In this document: positions 46,995 to 61,900 of the stretch, piece by piece
Numbering within the stretch: the first letter of the stretch is position 1
How the letters are laid out: each line of letters opens with the position of its first letter
Position numbers and translations under genes: made by a program
Notes under the pieces: model-generated
What the model saw: only the letters and a program-made list of their open reading frames with translations
What the model was told of the DNA's origin: nothing
Database searches by the model: none
NCBI GenBank assembly: GCA_964057225.1
Contig: OZ059896.1
Location: 7,936,001-8,000,000 of the forward strand
Source: Auanema rhodensis
Taxonomy: Eukaryota > Nematoda > Chromadorea > Rhabditida > Rhabditidae
Length of the DNA: 64,000 nucleotides
Direction of reading: 5' to 3'

Positions 46995-49900
46995 GCTTCC
47001 GTAGCGCAGTAGGCAGCGCGTCAGTCTCATAATCTGAAGGTCGTGAGTTCGAGCCTCACCGGGAGCAATCTTTTCCGTTTTCCGAGATATATTCTGATAC
47101 AAAAGATGTTATTTCACTTTTGTAGTTTTGGTTGTCTCTTGTATGTTAGTTTCTAATATGAAATATGCGAATACGATATATTCGTAGCTTCCGTAGCGCA
47201 GTAGGCAGCGCGTCAGTCTCATAATCTGAAGGTCGTGAGTTTGAGCTTCACCGGGAGCAATCTTTTCCGTTTTCCGAGATATATTCTGATACAAAAGATG
47301 TTATTTCATTTTTGTAGTTTTGGTTGTCTCTTGTATGTTAGTTTCTACTATGAAATATGCGCACACGCTGTATTTGTAGCTTCCGTAGCGCAGTAGGCAG
47401 CGCGTCAGTCTCATAATCTGAAGGTCGTGAGTTCGAGCCTCACCGGGAGCAATCTTTTCCGTTTTCCGAGATATATTCTGATACAAAAGATGTTATTTCA
47501 CTTTTGTAGTTTTGGTTGTCTCTTGTATGTTAGTTTCTACTATGAAATATGCGAATACGATATATTCGTAGCTTCCGTAGCGCAGTAGGCAGCGCGTCAG
47601 TCTCATAATCTGAAGGTCGTGAGTTCGAGCCTCACCGGGAGCAATCTTTTCCGTTTTCCGAGATATATTCTGATACAAAAGATGTTATTTCATTTTTGTA
47701 GTTTTGGTTGTCTCTTGTATGTTAGTTTCTACTATGAAATATGCGAATACGATATATTCGTAGCTTCCGTAGCGCAGTAGGCAGCGCGTCAGTCTCATAA
47801 TCTGAAGGTCGTGAGTTCGAGCCTCACCGGGAGCAATCTTTTCCGTTTTCCGAGATATATTCTGATACAAAAGATGTTATTTCACTTTTGTAGTTTTGGT
47901 TGTCTCTTGTATGTTAGTTTCTACTATGAAATATGCGAATACGATATATTCGTAGCTTCCGTAGCGCAGTAGGCAGCGCGTCAGTCTCATAATCTGAAGG
48001 TCGTGAGTTCGAGCCTCACCGGGAGCAATCTTTTCCGTTTTCCGAGATATATTCTGATACAAAAGATGTTATTTCACTTTTGTAGTTTTGGTTGTCTCTT
48101 GTATGTTAGTTTCTACTATGAAATATGCGAATACGATATATTCGTAGCTTCCGTAGCGCAGTAGGCAGCGCGTCAGTCTCATAATCTGAAGGTCGTGAGT
48201 TCGAGCCTCACCGGGAGCAATCTTTTCCGTTTTCCGAGATATATTCTGATACAAAAGATGTTATTTCATTTTTGTAGTTTTGGTTGTCTCTTGTATGTTA
48301 GTTTCTACTATGAAATATGCGAATACGATATATTCGTAGCTTCCGTAGCGAGGTAGGAAGCGCGTCAGTCTCATAATCTGAAGGTCGTGAGTTCGAGCCT
48401 CACCGGGAGCAATCTTTTCCGTTTTCCCAGATTTATTCTGATACAAAAGATGTTATTTCATTTTTGTAGTTTTGGTTGTCTCTTGTATGTTCGTAGCTAC
48501 TAAGAAATTTGTGCACACGCTATATTCGTAGCTTCCGTAGCGCAGTAGGCAGCGCGTCAGTCTCATAATCTGAAGGTCGTGAGTTCGAGCCTCACCGGGA
48601 GCAATCTTTTCCGTTTTCCGAGATATATTCTGATACAAAAGATGTTATTTCACTTTTGTAGTTTTGGTTGTCTCTTGTATGTTAGTTTCTACTATGAAAT
48701 ATGCGAATACGATATATTCGTAGCTTCCGTAGCGCAGTAGGCAGCGCGTCAGTCTCATAATCTGAAGGTCGTGAGTTCGAGCCTCACCGGGAGCAATCTT
48801 TTCCGTTTTCCGAGATATATTCTGATACAAAAGATGTTATTTCACTTTTGTAGTTTTGGTTGTCTCTTGTATGTTAGTTTCTACTATGAAATATGCGAAT
48901 ACGATATATTCGTAGCTTCCGTAGCGCAGTAGGCAGCGCGTCAGTCTCATAATCTGAAGGTCGTGAGTTCGAGCCTCACCGGGAGCAATCTTTTCCGTTT
49001 TCCGAGATATATTCTGATACAAAAGATGTTAATTCATTTTTGTAGTTTTGGTTGTCTCTTGTATGTTAGTTTCTACTATGAAATATGCGAATACGATATA
49101 TTCGTAGCTTCCGTAGCGAGGTAGGAAGCGCGTCAGTCTCATAATCTGAAGGTCGTGAGTTCGAGCCTCACCGGGAGCAATCTTTTCCGTTTTCCCAGAT
49201 TTATTCTGATACAAAAGATGTTATTTCATTTTTGTAGTTTTGGTTGTCTCTTGTATGTTCGTAGCTACTAAGAAATTTGTGCACACGCTATATTCGTAGC
49301 TTCCGTAGCGCAGTAGGCAGCGCGTCAGTCTCATAATCTGAAGGTCGTGAGTTCGAGCCTCACCGGGAGCAATCTTTTCCGTTTTCCGAGATATATTCTG
49401 ATACAAAAGATGTTATTTCATTTTTGTAGTTTTGGTTGTCTCTTGTATGTTAGTTTCTACTATGAAATTTGCGCACACGCTGTATTTGTAGCTTCCGTAG
49501 CGCAGTAGGCAGCGCGTCAGTCTCATAATCTGAAGGTCGTGAGTTCGAGCCTCACCGGGAGCAATCTTTTCCGTTTTCCGAGATATATTCTGATACAAAA
49601 GATGTTATTTCACTTTTGTAGTTTTGGTTGTCTCTTGTATGTTAGTTTCTACTATGAAATATGCGAATACGATATATTCGTAGCTTCCGTAGCGCAGTAG
49701 GCAGCGCGTCAGTCTCATAATCTGAAGGTCGTGAGTTCGAGCCTCACCGGGAGCAATCTTTTCCGTTTTCCGAGATATATTCTGATACAAAAGATGTTAT
49801 TTCACTTTTGTAGTTTTGGTTGTCTCTTGTATGTTAGTTTCTACTATGAAATATGCGAATACGATATATTCGTAGCTTCCGTAGCGCAGTAGGCAGCGCG

Positions 49901-52900
49901 TCAGTCTCATAATCTGAAGGTCGTGAGTTCGAGCCTCACCGGGAGCAATCTTTTCCGTTTTCCGAGATATATTCTGATACAAAAGATGTTAATTCATTTT
50001 TGTAGTTTTGGTTGTCTCTTGTATGTTAGTTTCTACTATGAAATATGCGAATACGATATATTCGTAGCTTCCGTAGCGAGGTAGGAAGCGCGTCAGTCTC
50101 ATAATCTGAAGGTCGTGAGTTCGAGCCTCACCGGGAGCAATCTTTTCCGTTTTCCCAGATTTATTCTGATACAAAAGATGTTATTTCATTTTTGTAGTTT
50201 TGGTTGTCTCTTGTATGTTCGTAGCTACTAAGAAATTTGTGCACACGCTATATTCGTAGCTTCCGTAGCGCAGTAGGCAGCGCGTCAGTCTCATAATCTG
50301 AAGGTCGTGAGTTCGAGCCTCACCGGGAGCAATCTTTTCCGTTTTCCGAGATATATTCTGATACAAAAGATGTTATTTCATTTTTGTAGTTTTGGTTGTC
50401 TCTTGTATGTTAGTTTCTACTATGAAATTTGCGCACACGCTGTATTTGTAGCTTCCGTAGCGCAGTAGGCAGCGCGTCAGTCTCATAATCTGAAGGTCGT
50501 GAGTTCGAGCCTCACCGGGAGCAATCTTTTCCGTTTTCCGAGATATATTCTGATACAAAAGATGTTATTTCACTTTTGTAGTTTTGGTTGTCTCTTGTAT
50601 GTTAGTTTCTACTATGAAATATGCGAATACGATATATTCGTAGCTTCCGTAGCGCAGTAGGCAGCGCGTCAGTCTCATAATCTGAAGGTCGTGAGTTCGA
50701 GCCTCACCGGGAGCAATCTTTTCCGTTTTCCGAGATATATTCTGATACAAAAGATGTTATTTCATTTTTGTAGTTTTGGTTGTCTCTTGTATGTTAGTTT
50801 CTACTATGAAATTTGCGCACACGCTGTATTTGTAGCTTCCGTAGCGCAGTAGGCAGCGCGTCAGTCTCATAATCTGAAGGTCGTGAGTTCGAGCCTCACC
50901 GGGAGCAATCTTTTCCGTTTTCCGAGATATATTCTGATACAAAAGATGTTATTTCACTTTTGTAGTTTTGGTTGTCTCTTGTATGTTAGTTTCTACTATG
51001 AAATATGCGAATACGATATATTCGTAGCTTCCGTAGCGCAGTAGGCAGCGCGTCAGTCTCATAATCTGAAGGTCGTGAGTTCGAGCCTCACCGGGAGCAA
51101 TCTTTTCCGTTTTCCGAGATATATTCTGATACAAAAGATGTTATTTCACTTTTGTAGTTTTGGTTGTCTCTTGTATGTTAGTTTCTACTATGAAATATGC
51201 GAATACGATATATTCGTAGCTTCCGTAGCGCAGTAGGCAGCGCGTCAGTCTCATAATCTGAAGGTCGTGAGTTCGAGCCTGACCGGGAGCAATCTTTTCC
51301 GTTTTCCGAGATATATTCTGATACAAAAGATGTTATTTCATTTTTGTAGTTTTGGTTGTCTCTTGTATGTTAGTTTCTACTATGAAATATGCGAATACGA
51401 TATATTCGTAGCTTCCGTAGCGAGGTAGGAAGCGCGTCAGTCTCATAATCTGAAGGTCGTGAGTTCGAGCCTCACCGGGAGCAATCTTTTCCGTTTTCCC
51501 AGATTTATTCTGATACAAAAGATGTTATTTCACTTTTGTAGTTTTGGTTGTCTCTTGTATGTTAGTTTCTACTATGAAATATGCGAATACGATATATTCG
51601 TAGCTTCCGTAGCGCAGTAGGCAGCGCGTCAGTCTCATAATCTGAAGGTCGTGAGTTCGAGCCTCACCGGGAGCAATCTTTTCCGTTTTCAGAGATATAT
51701 TCTGATACAAAAGATGTTATTTCACTTTTGTAGTTTTGGTTGTCTCTTGTATGTTAGTTTCTACTATGAAATTTGCGCACACGCTGTATTTGTAGCTTCC
51801 GTAGCGCAGTAGGCAGCGCGTCAGTCTCATAATCTGAAGGTCGTGAGTTCGAGCCTCACCGGGAGCAATCTTTTCCGTTTTCCGAGATATATTCTGATAC
51901 AAAAGATGTTATTTCACTTTTGTAGTTTTGGTTGTCTCTTGTATGTTAGTTTCTACTATGAAATATGCGAATACGATATATTCGTAGCTTCCGTAGCGCA
52001 GTAGGCAGCGCGTCAGTCTCATAATCTGAAGGTCGTGAGTTCGAGCCTCACCGGGAGCAATCTTTTCCGTTTTCCGAGATATATTCTGATACAAAAGATG
52101 TTATTTCATTTTTGTAGTTTTGGTTGTCTCTTGTATGTTAGTTTCTACTATGAAATATGCGAATACGATATATTCGTAGCTTCCGTAGCGAGGTAGGAAG
52201 CGCGTCAGTCTCATAATCTGAAGGTCGTGAGTTCGAGCCTCACCGGGAGCAATCTTTTCCGTTTTCCGAGATATATTCTGATACAAAAGATGTTAATTCA
52301 TTTTTGTAGTTTTGGTTGTCTCTTGTATGTTAGTTTCTACTATGAAATATGCGAATACGATATATTCGTAGCTTCCGTAGCGAGGTAGGAAGCGCGTCAG
52401 TCTCATAATCTGAAGGTCGTGAGTTCGAGCCTCACCGGGAGCAATCTTTTCCGTTTTCCCAGATTTATTCTGATACAAAAGATGTTATTTCATTTTTGTA
52501 GTTTTGGTTGTCTCTTGTATGTTCGTAGCTACTAAGAAATTTGTGCACACGCTATATTCGTAGCTTCCGTAGCGCAGTAGGCAGCGCGTCAGTCTCATAA
52601 TCTGAAGGTCGTGAGTTCGAGCCTCACCGGGAGCAATCTTTTCCGTTTTCCGAGATATATTCTGATACAAAAGATGTTATTTCATTTTTGTAGTTTTGGT
52701 TGTCTCTTGTATGTTAGTTTCTACTATGAAATTTGCGCACACGCTGTATTTGTAGCTTCCGTAGCGCAGTAGGCAGCGCGTCAGTCTCATAATCTGAAGG
52801 TCGTGAGTTCGAGCCTCACCGGGAGCAATCTTTTCCGTTTTCCGAGATATATTCTGATACAAAAGATGTTATTTCACTTTTGTAGTTTTGGTTGTCTCTT

Positions 52901-55900
52901 GTATGTTAGTTTCTACTATGAAATATGCGAATACGATATATTCGTAGCTTCCGTAGCGCAGTAGGCAGCGCGTCAGTCTCATAATCTGAAGGTCGTGAGT
53001 TCGAGCCTCACCGGGAGCAATCTTTTCCGTTTTCCGAGATATATTCTGATACAAAAGATGTTATTTCACTTTTGTAGTTTTGGTTGTCTCTTGTATGTTA
53101 GTTTCTACTATGAAATATGCGAATACGATATATTCGTAGCTTCCGTAGCGCAGTAGGCAGCGCGTCAGTCTCATAATCTGAAGGTCGTGAGTTCGAGCCT
53201 CACCGGGAGCAATCTTTTCCGTTTTCCGAGATATATTCTGATACAAAAGATGTTAATTCATTTTTGTAGTTTTGGTTGTCTCTTGTATGTTAGTTTCTAC
53301 TATGAAATATGCGAATACGATATATTCGTAGCTTCCGTAGCGAGGTAGGAAGCGCGTCAGTCTCATAATCTGAAGGTCGTGAGTTCGAGCCTCACCGGGA
53401 GCAATCTTTTCCGTTTTCCCAGATTTATTCTGATACAAAAGATGTTATTTCATTTTTGTAGTTTTGGTTGTCTCTTGTATGTTCGTAGCTACTAAGAAAT
53501 TTGTGCACACGCTATATTCGTAGCTTCCGTAGCGCAGTAGGCAGCGCGTCAGTCTCATAATCTGAAGGTCGTGAGTTCGAGCCTCACCGGGAGCAATCTT
53601 TTCCGTTTTCCGAGATATATTCTGATACAAAAGATGTTATTTCATTTTTGTAGTTTTGGTTGTCTCTTGTATGTTAGTTTCTACTATGAAATTTGCGCAC
53701 ACGCTGTATTTGTAGCTTCCGTAGCGCAGTAGGCAGCGCGTCAGTCTCATAATCTGAAGGTCGTGAGTTCGAGCCTCACCGGGAGCAATCTTTTCCGTTT
53801 TCCGAGATATATTCTGATACAAAAGATGTTATTTCACTTTTGTAGTTTTGGTTGTCTCTTGTATGTTAGTTTCTACTATGAAATATGCGAATACGATATA
53901 TTCGTAGCTTCCGTAGCGCAGTAGGCAGCGCGTCAGTCTCATAATCTGAAGGTCGTGAGTTCGAGCCTCACCGGGAGCAATCTTTTCCGTTTTCCGAGAT
54001 ATATTCTGATACAAAAGATGTTATTTCATTTTTGTAGTTTTGGTTGTCTCTTGTATGTTAGTTTCTACTATGAAATTTGCGCACACGCTGTATTTGTAGC
54101 TTCCGTAGCGCAGTAGGCAGCGCGTCAGTCTCATAATCTGAAGGTCGTGAGTTCGAGCCTCACCGGGAGCAATCTTTTCCGTTTTCCGAGATATATTCTG
54201 ATACAAAAGATGTTATTTCACTTTTGTAGTTTTGGTTGTCTCTTGTATGTTAGTTTCTACTATGAAATATGCGAATACGATATATTCGTAGCTTCCGTAG
54301 CGCAGTAGGCAGCGCGTCAGTCTCATAATCTGAAGGTCGTGAGTTCGAGCCTCACCGGGAGCAATCTTTTCCGTTTTCCGAGATATATTCTGATACAAAA
54401 GATGTTATTTCACTTTTGTAGTTTTGGTTGTCTCTTGTATGTTAGTTTCTACTATGAAATATGCGAATACGATATATTCGTAGCTTCCGTAGCGCAGTAG
54501 GCAGCGCGTCAGTCTCATAATCTGAAGGTCGTGAGTTCGAGCCTGACCGGGAGCAATCTTTTCCGTTTTCCGAGATATATTCTGATACAAAAGATGTTAT
54601 TTCATTTTTGTAGTTTTGGTTGTCTCTTGTATGTTAGTTTCTACTATGAAATATGCGAATACGATATATTCGTAGCTTCCGTAGCGAGGTAGGAAGCGCG
54701 TCAGTCTCATAATCTGAAGGTCGTGAGTTCGAGCCTCACCGGGAGCAATCTTTTCCGTTTTCCCAGATTTATTCTGATACAAAAGATGTTATTTCACTTT
54801 TGTAGTTTTGGTTGTCTCTTGTATGTTAGTTTCTACTATGAAATATGCGAATACGATATATTCGTAGCTTCCGTAGCGCAGTAGGCAGCGCGTCAGTCTC
54901 ATAATCTGAAGGTCGTGAGTTCGAGCCTCACCGGGAGCAATCTTTTCCGTTTTCAGAGATATATTCTGATACAAAAGATGTTATTTCACTTTTGTAGTTT
55001 TGGTTGTCTCTTGTATGTTAGTTTCTACTATGAAATTTGCGCACACGCTGTATTTGTAGCTTCCGTAGCGCAGTAGGCAGCGCGTCAGTCTCATAATCTG
55101 AAGGTCGTGAGTTCGAGCCTCACCGGGAGCAATCTTTTCCGTTTTCCGAGATATATTCTGATACAAAAGATGTTATTTCACTTTTGTAGTTTTGGTTGTC
55201 TCTTGTATGTTAGTTTCTACTATGAAATATGCGAATACGATATATTCGTAGCTTCCGTAGCGCAGTAGGCAGCGCGTCAGTCTCATAATCTGAAGGTCGT
55301 GAGTTCGAGCCTCACCGGGAGCAATCTTTTCCGTTTTCCGAGATATATTCTGATACAAAAGATGTTATTTCATTTTTGTAGTTTTGGTTGTCTCTTGTAT
55401 GTTAGTTTCTACTATGAAATATGCGAATACGATATATTCGTAGCTTCCGTAGCGAGGTAGGAAGCGCGTCAGTCTCATAATCTGAAGGTCGTGAGTTCGA
55501 GCCTCACCGGGAGCAATCTTTTCCGTTTTCCCAGATTTATTCTGATACAAAAGATGTTATTTCATTTTTGTAGTTTTGGTTGTCTCTTGTATGTTCGTAG
55601 CTACTAAGAAATTTGTGCACACGCTATATTCGTAGCTTCCGTAGCGCAGTAGGCAGCGCGTCAGTCTCATAATCTGAAGGTCGTGAGTTCGAGCCTCACC
55701 GGGAGCAATCTTTTCCGTTTTCCGAGATATATTCTGATACAAAAGATGTTATTTCATTTTTGTAGTTTTGGTTGTCTCTTGTATGTTAGTTTCTACTATG
55801 AAATTTGCGCACACGCTGTATTTGTAGCTTCCGTAGCGCAGTAGGCAGCGCGTCAGTCTCATAATCTGAAGGTCGTGAGTTCGAGCCTCACCGGGAGCAA

Positions 55901-58900
55901 TCTTTTCCGTTTTCCGAGATATATTCTGATACAAAAGATGTTATTTCACTTTTGTAGTTTTGGTTGTCTCTTGTATGTTAGTTTCTACTATGAAATATGC
56001 GAATACGATATATTCGTAGCTTCCGTAGCGCAGTAGGCAGCGCGTCAGTCTCATAATCTGAAGGTCGTGAGTTCGAGCCTCACCGGGAGCAATCTTTTCC
56101 GTTTTCCGAGATATATTCTGATACAAAAGATGTTATTTCACTTTTGTAGTTTTGGTTGTCTCTTGTATGTTAGTTTCTACTATGAAATATGCGAATACGA
56201 TATATTCGTAGCTTCCGTAGCGCAGTAGGCAGCGCGTCAGTCTCATAATCTGAAGGTCGTGAGTTCGAGCCTGACCGGGAGCAATCTTTTCCGTTTTCCG
56301 AGATATATTCTGATACAAAAGATGTTATTTCATTTTTGTAGTTTTGGTTGTCTCTTGTATGTTAGTTTCTACTATGAAATATGCGAATACGATATATTCG
56401 TAGCTTCCGTAGCGAGGTAGGAAGCGCGTCAGTCTCATAATCTGAAGGTCGTGAGTTCGAGCCTCACCGGGAGCAATCTTTTCCGTTTTCCCAGATTTAT
56501 TCTGATACAAAAGATGTTATTTCACTTTTGTAGTTTTGGTTGTCTCTTGTATGTTAGTTTCTACTATGAAATATGCGAATACGATATATTCGTAGCTTCC
56601 GTAGCGCAGTAGGCAGCGCGTCAGTCTCATAATCTGAAGGTCGTGAGTTCGAGCCTCACCGGGAGCAATCTTTTCCGTTTTCCGAGATATATTCTGATAC
56701 AAAAGATGTTATTTCACTTTTGTAGTTTTGGTTGTCTCTTGTATGTTAGTTTCTACTATGAAATTTGCGCACACGCTGTATTTGTAGCTTCCGTAGCGCA
56801 GTAGGCAGCGCGTCAGTCTCATAATCTGAAGGTCGTGAGTTCGAGCCTCACCGGGAGCAATCTTTTCCGTTTTCCGAGATATATTCTGATACAAAAGATG
56901 TTATTTCACTTTTGTAGTTTTGGTTGTCTCTTGTATGTTAGTTTCTACTATGAAATATGCGAATACGATATATTCGTAGCTTCCGTAGCGCAGTAGGCAG
57001 CGCGTCAGTCTCATAATCTGAAGGTCGTGAGTTCGAGCCTCACCGGGAGCAATCTTTTCCGTTTTCCGAGATATATTCTGATACAAAAGATGTTATTTCA
57101 TTTTTGTAGTTTTGGTTGTCTCTTGTATGTTAGTTTCTACTATGAAATATGCGAATACGATATATTCGTAGCTTCCGTAGCGAGGTAGGAAGCGCGTCAG
57201 TCTCATAATCTGAAGGTCGTGAGTTCGAGCCTCACCGGGAGCAATCTTTTCCGTTTTCCCAGATTTATTCTGATACAAAAGATGTTATTTCATTTTTGTA
57301 GTTTTGGTTGTCTCTTGTATGTTCGTAGCTACTAAGAAATTTGTGCACACGCTATATTCGTAGCTTCCGTAGCGCAGTAGGCAGCGCGTCAGTCTCATAA
57401 TCTGAAGGTCGTGAGTTCGAGCCTCACCGGGAGCAATCTTTTCCGTTTTCCGAGATATATTCTGATACAAAAGATGTTATTTCATTTTTGTAGTTTTGGT
57501 TGTCTCTTGTATGTTAGTTTCTACTATGAAATTTGCGCACACGCTTTATTTGTAGCTTCCGTAGCGCAGTAGGCAGCGCGTCAGTCTCATAATCTGAAGG
57601 TCGTGAGTTCGAGCCTCACCGGGAGCAATCTTTTCCGTTTTCCGAGATATATTCTGATACAAAAGATGTTATTTCACTTTTGTAGTTTTGGTTGTCTCTT
57701 GTATGTTAGTTTCTACTATGAAATATGCGAATACGATATATTCGTAGCTTCCGTAGCGCAGTAGGCAGCGCGTCAGTCTCATAATCTGAAGGTCGTGAGT
57801 TCGAGCCTCACCGGGAGCAATCTTTTCCGTTTTCCGAGATATATTCTGATACAAAAGATGTTATTTCATTTTTGTAGTTTTGGTTGTCTCTTGTATGTTA
57901 GTTTCTACTATGAAATATGCGAATACGATATATTCGTAGCTTCCGTAGCGCAGTAGGCAGCGCGTCAGTCTCATAATCTGAAGGTCGTGAGTTCGAGCCT
58001 CACCGGGAGCAATCTTTTCCGTTTTCCCAGATTTATTCTGATACAAAAGATGTTATTTCATTTTTGTAGTTTTGGTTGTCTCTTGTATGTTAGTTTCTAC
58101 TATGAAATATGCGAATACGATATATTCGTAGCTTCCGTAGCGAGGTAGGAAGCGCGTCAGTCTCATAATCTGAAGGTCGTGAGTTCGAGCCTCACCGGGA
58201 GCAATCTTTTCCGTTTTCCCTATATTTATTCTGATACAAAAGATGTTATTTCATTTTTGTAGTTTTGGTTGTCTCTTGTATGTTCGTAGCTACTAAGAAA
58301 TTTGTGCACACGCTATATTCGTAGCTTCCGTAGCGCAGTAGGCAGCGCGTCAGTCTCATAATCTGAAGGTCGTGAGTTCGAGCCTCACCGGGAGCAATCT
58401 TTTCCGTTTTCCGAGATATATTCTGATACAAAAGATGTTATTTCATTTTTGTAGTTTTGGTTGTCTCTTGTATGTTCGTAGCTACTAAGAAATTTGCGCA
58501 CACGCTGTATTTGTAGCTTCCGTAGCACAGTAGGCAGCGCGTCAGTCTCATAATCTGAAGGTCGTGAGTTCGAGCCTCACCGGGAGCAATCTTTTCCGTT
58601 TTCTCAGATTTATTCTGATACAAAAGATGTTATTTCATTTTTGTAGTTTTGGTTGTCTCTTGTATGTTAGTTTCTACTATGAAATATGCGAATACGATAT
58701 ATTCGTAGCTTCCGTAGCGCAGTAGGCAGCGCGTCAGTCTCATAATCTGAAGGTCGTGAGTTCGAGCCTCACCGGGAGCAATCTTTTCCGTTTTCCGAGA
58801 TATATTCTGATACAAAAGATGTTATTTCATTTTTGTAGTTTTGGTTGTCTCTTGTATGTTAGTTTCTACTATGAAATATGCGAATACGATATATTCGTAG

Positions 58901-61900
58901 CTTCCGTAGCGCAGTAGGCAGCGCGTCAGTCTCATAATCTGAAGGTCGTGAGTTCGAGCCTCACCGGGAGCAATCTTTTCCGTTTTCCCAGATTTATTCT
59001 GATACAAAAGATGTTATTTCATTTTTGTAGTTTTGGTTGTCTCTTGTATGTTCGTAGCTACTAAGAAATTTGCGCACACGCTGTATTCGTAGCTTCCGTA
59101 GCGCAGTAGGCAGCGCGTCAGTCTCATAATCTGAAGGTCGTGAGTTCGAGCCTCACCGGGAGCAATCTTTTCCGTTTTCCCTATATTTATTCTGATACAA
59201 AAGATGTTATTTCACTTTTGTAGTTTTGGTTGTCTCTTGTATGTTCGTAGCTACTAAGAAATTTGTGCACACGCTATATTCGTAGCTTCCGTAGCGCAGT
59301 AGGCAGCGCGTCAGTCTCATAATCTGAAGGTCGTGAGTTCGAGCCTCACCGGGAGCAATCTTTTCCGTTTTCCCAGATTTATTCTGATACAAAAGATGTT
59401 ATTTCATTTTTGTAGTTTTGGTTGTCTCTTGTATGTTAGTTTCTACTATGAAATATGCGAATACGATATATTCGTAGCTTCCGTAGCGAGGTAGGAAGCG
59501 CGTCAGTCTCATAATCTGAAGGTCGTGAGTTCGAGCCTCACCGGGAGCAATCTTTTCCGTTTTCCCTATATTTATTCTGATACAAAAGATGTTATTTCAT
59601 TTTTGTAGTTTTGGTTGTCTCTTGTATGTTCGTAGCTACTAAGAAATTTGCGCACACGCTGTATTCGTAGCTTCCGTAGCGCAGTAGGCAGCGCGTCAGT
59701 CTCATAATCTGAAGGTCGTGAGTTCGAGCCTCACCGGGAGCAATCTTTTCCGTTTTCCCTATATTTATTCTGATACAAAAGATGTTATTTCATTTTTGTA
59801 GTTTTGGTTGTCTCTTGTATGTTAGTTTCTACTATGAAATATGCGAATACGATATATTCGTAGCTTCCGTAGCGCAGTAGGCAGCGCGTCAGTCTCATAA
59901 TCTGAAGGTCGTGAGTTCGAGCCTCACCGGGAGCAATCTTTTCCGTTTTCCGAGATATATTCTGATACAAAAGATGTTATTTCACTTTTGTAGTTTTGGT
60001 TGTCTCTTGTATGTTAGTTTCTACTATGAAATATGCGAATACGATATATTCGTAGCTTCCGTAGCGAGGTAGGAAGCGCGTCAGTCTCATAATCTGAAGG
60101 TCGTGAGTTCGAGCCTCACCGGGAGCAATCTTTTCCGTTTTCCCTATATTAATTCTGATACAAAAGATGTTATTTCATTTTTGTAGTTTTGGTTGTCTCT
60201 TGTATGTTCGTAGCTACTAAGAAATTTGCGCACACGCTGTATTCGTAGCTTCCGTAGCGCAGTAGGCAGCGCGTCAGTCTCATAATCTGAAGGTCGTGAG
60301 TTCGAGCCTCACCGGGAGCAATCTTTTCCGTTTTCCGAGATATATTCTGATACAAAAGATGTTATTTCACTTTTGTAGTTTTGGTAGTCTCTTGTATGTT
60401 AGTTTCTACTATGAAATATGCGAATACGATATATTCGTAGCTTCCGTAGCGAGGTAGGAAGCGCGTCAGTCTCATAATCTGAAGGTCGTGAGTTCGAGCC
60501 TCACCGGGAGCAATCTTTTCCGTTTTCCCTATATTAATTCTGATACAAAAGATGTTATTTCATTTTTGTAGTTTTGGTTGTCTCTTGTATGTTCGTAGCT
60601 ACTAAGAAATTTGCGCACACGCTGTATTCGTAGCTTCCGTAGTGCAGTAGGCAGCGCGTCAGTCTCATAATCTGAAGGTCGTGAGTTCGAGCCTCACCGG
60701 GAGCAATCTTTTCCGTTTTCTCAGATTTATTCTGATACAAAAGATGTTATTTCATTTTTGTAGTTTTGGTTGTCTCTTGTATGTTCGTAGCTACTAAGAA
60801 ATTTGTGCACACGCTATATTCGTAGCTTCCGTAGCGCAGTAGGCAGCGCGTCAGTCTCATAATCTGAAGGTCGTGAGTTCGAGCCTCACCGGGAGCAATC
60901 TTTTCCGTTTTCCGAGATATATTCTGATACAAAAGATGTTATTTCACTTTTGTAGTTTTGGTTGTCTCTTGTATGTTAGTTTCTACTATGAAATATGCGA
61001 ATACGATATATTCGTAGCTTCCGTAGCGCAGTAGGCAGCGCGTCAGTCTCATAATCTGAAGGTCGTGAGTTCGAGCCTCACCGGGAGCAATCTTTTCCGT
61101 TTTCCCAGATTTATTCTAATACAAAAGATGTTATTTCATTTTTGTAGTTTTGGTTGTCTCTTGTATGTTAGTTTCTACTATGAAATATGCGAATACGATA
61201 TATTCGTAGCTTCCGTAGCGAGGTAGGAAGCGCGTCAGTCTCATAATCTGAAGGTCGTGAGTTCGAGCCTCACCGGGAGCAATCTTTTCCGTTTTCCCTA
61301 TATTAATTCTGATACAAAAGATGTTATTTCATTTTTGTAGTTTTGGTTGTCTCTTGTATGTTCGTAGCTACTAAGAAATTTGCGCACACGCTGTATTCGT
61401 AGCTTCCGTAGCGCAGTAGGCAGCGCGTCAGTCTCATAATCTGAAGGTCGTGAGTTCGAGCCTCACCGGGAGCAATCTTTTCCGTTTTCTCAGATTTATT
61501 CTGATACAAAAGATGCTATTTCATTTTTGTAGTTTTGGTTGTCTCTTGTATGTTCGTAGCTACTAAGAAATTTGTGCACACGCTATATTCGTAGCTTCCG
61601 TAGCGCAGTAGGCAGCGCGTCAGTCTCATAATCTGAAGGTCGTGAGTTCGAGCCTCACCGGGAGCAATCTTTTCCGTTTTCCCAGATTTATTCTAATACA
61701 AAAGATGTTATTTCACTTTTGTAGTTTTGGTTGTCTCTTGTATGTTAGTTTCTACTATGAAATATGCGAATACGATATATTCGTAGCTTCCGTAGCGCAG
61801 TAGGCAGCGCGTCAGTCTCATAATCTGAAGGTCGTGAGTTCGAGCCTCACCGGGAGCAATCTTTTCCGTTTTCTCAGATTTATTCTGATACAAAAGATGT

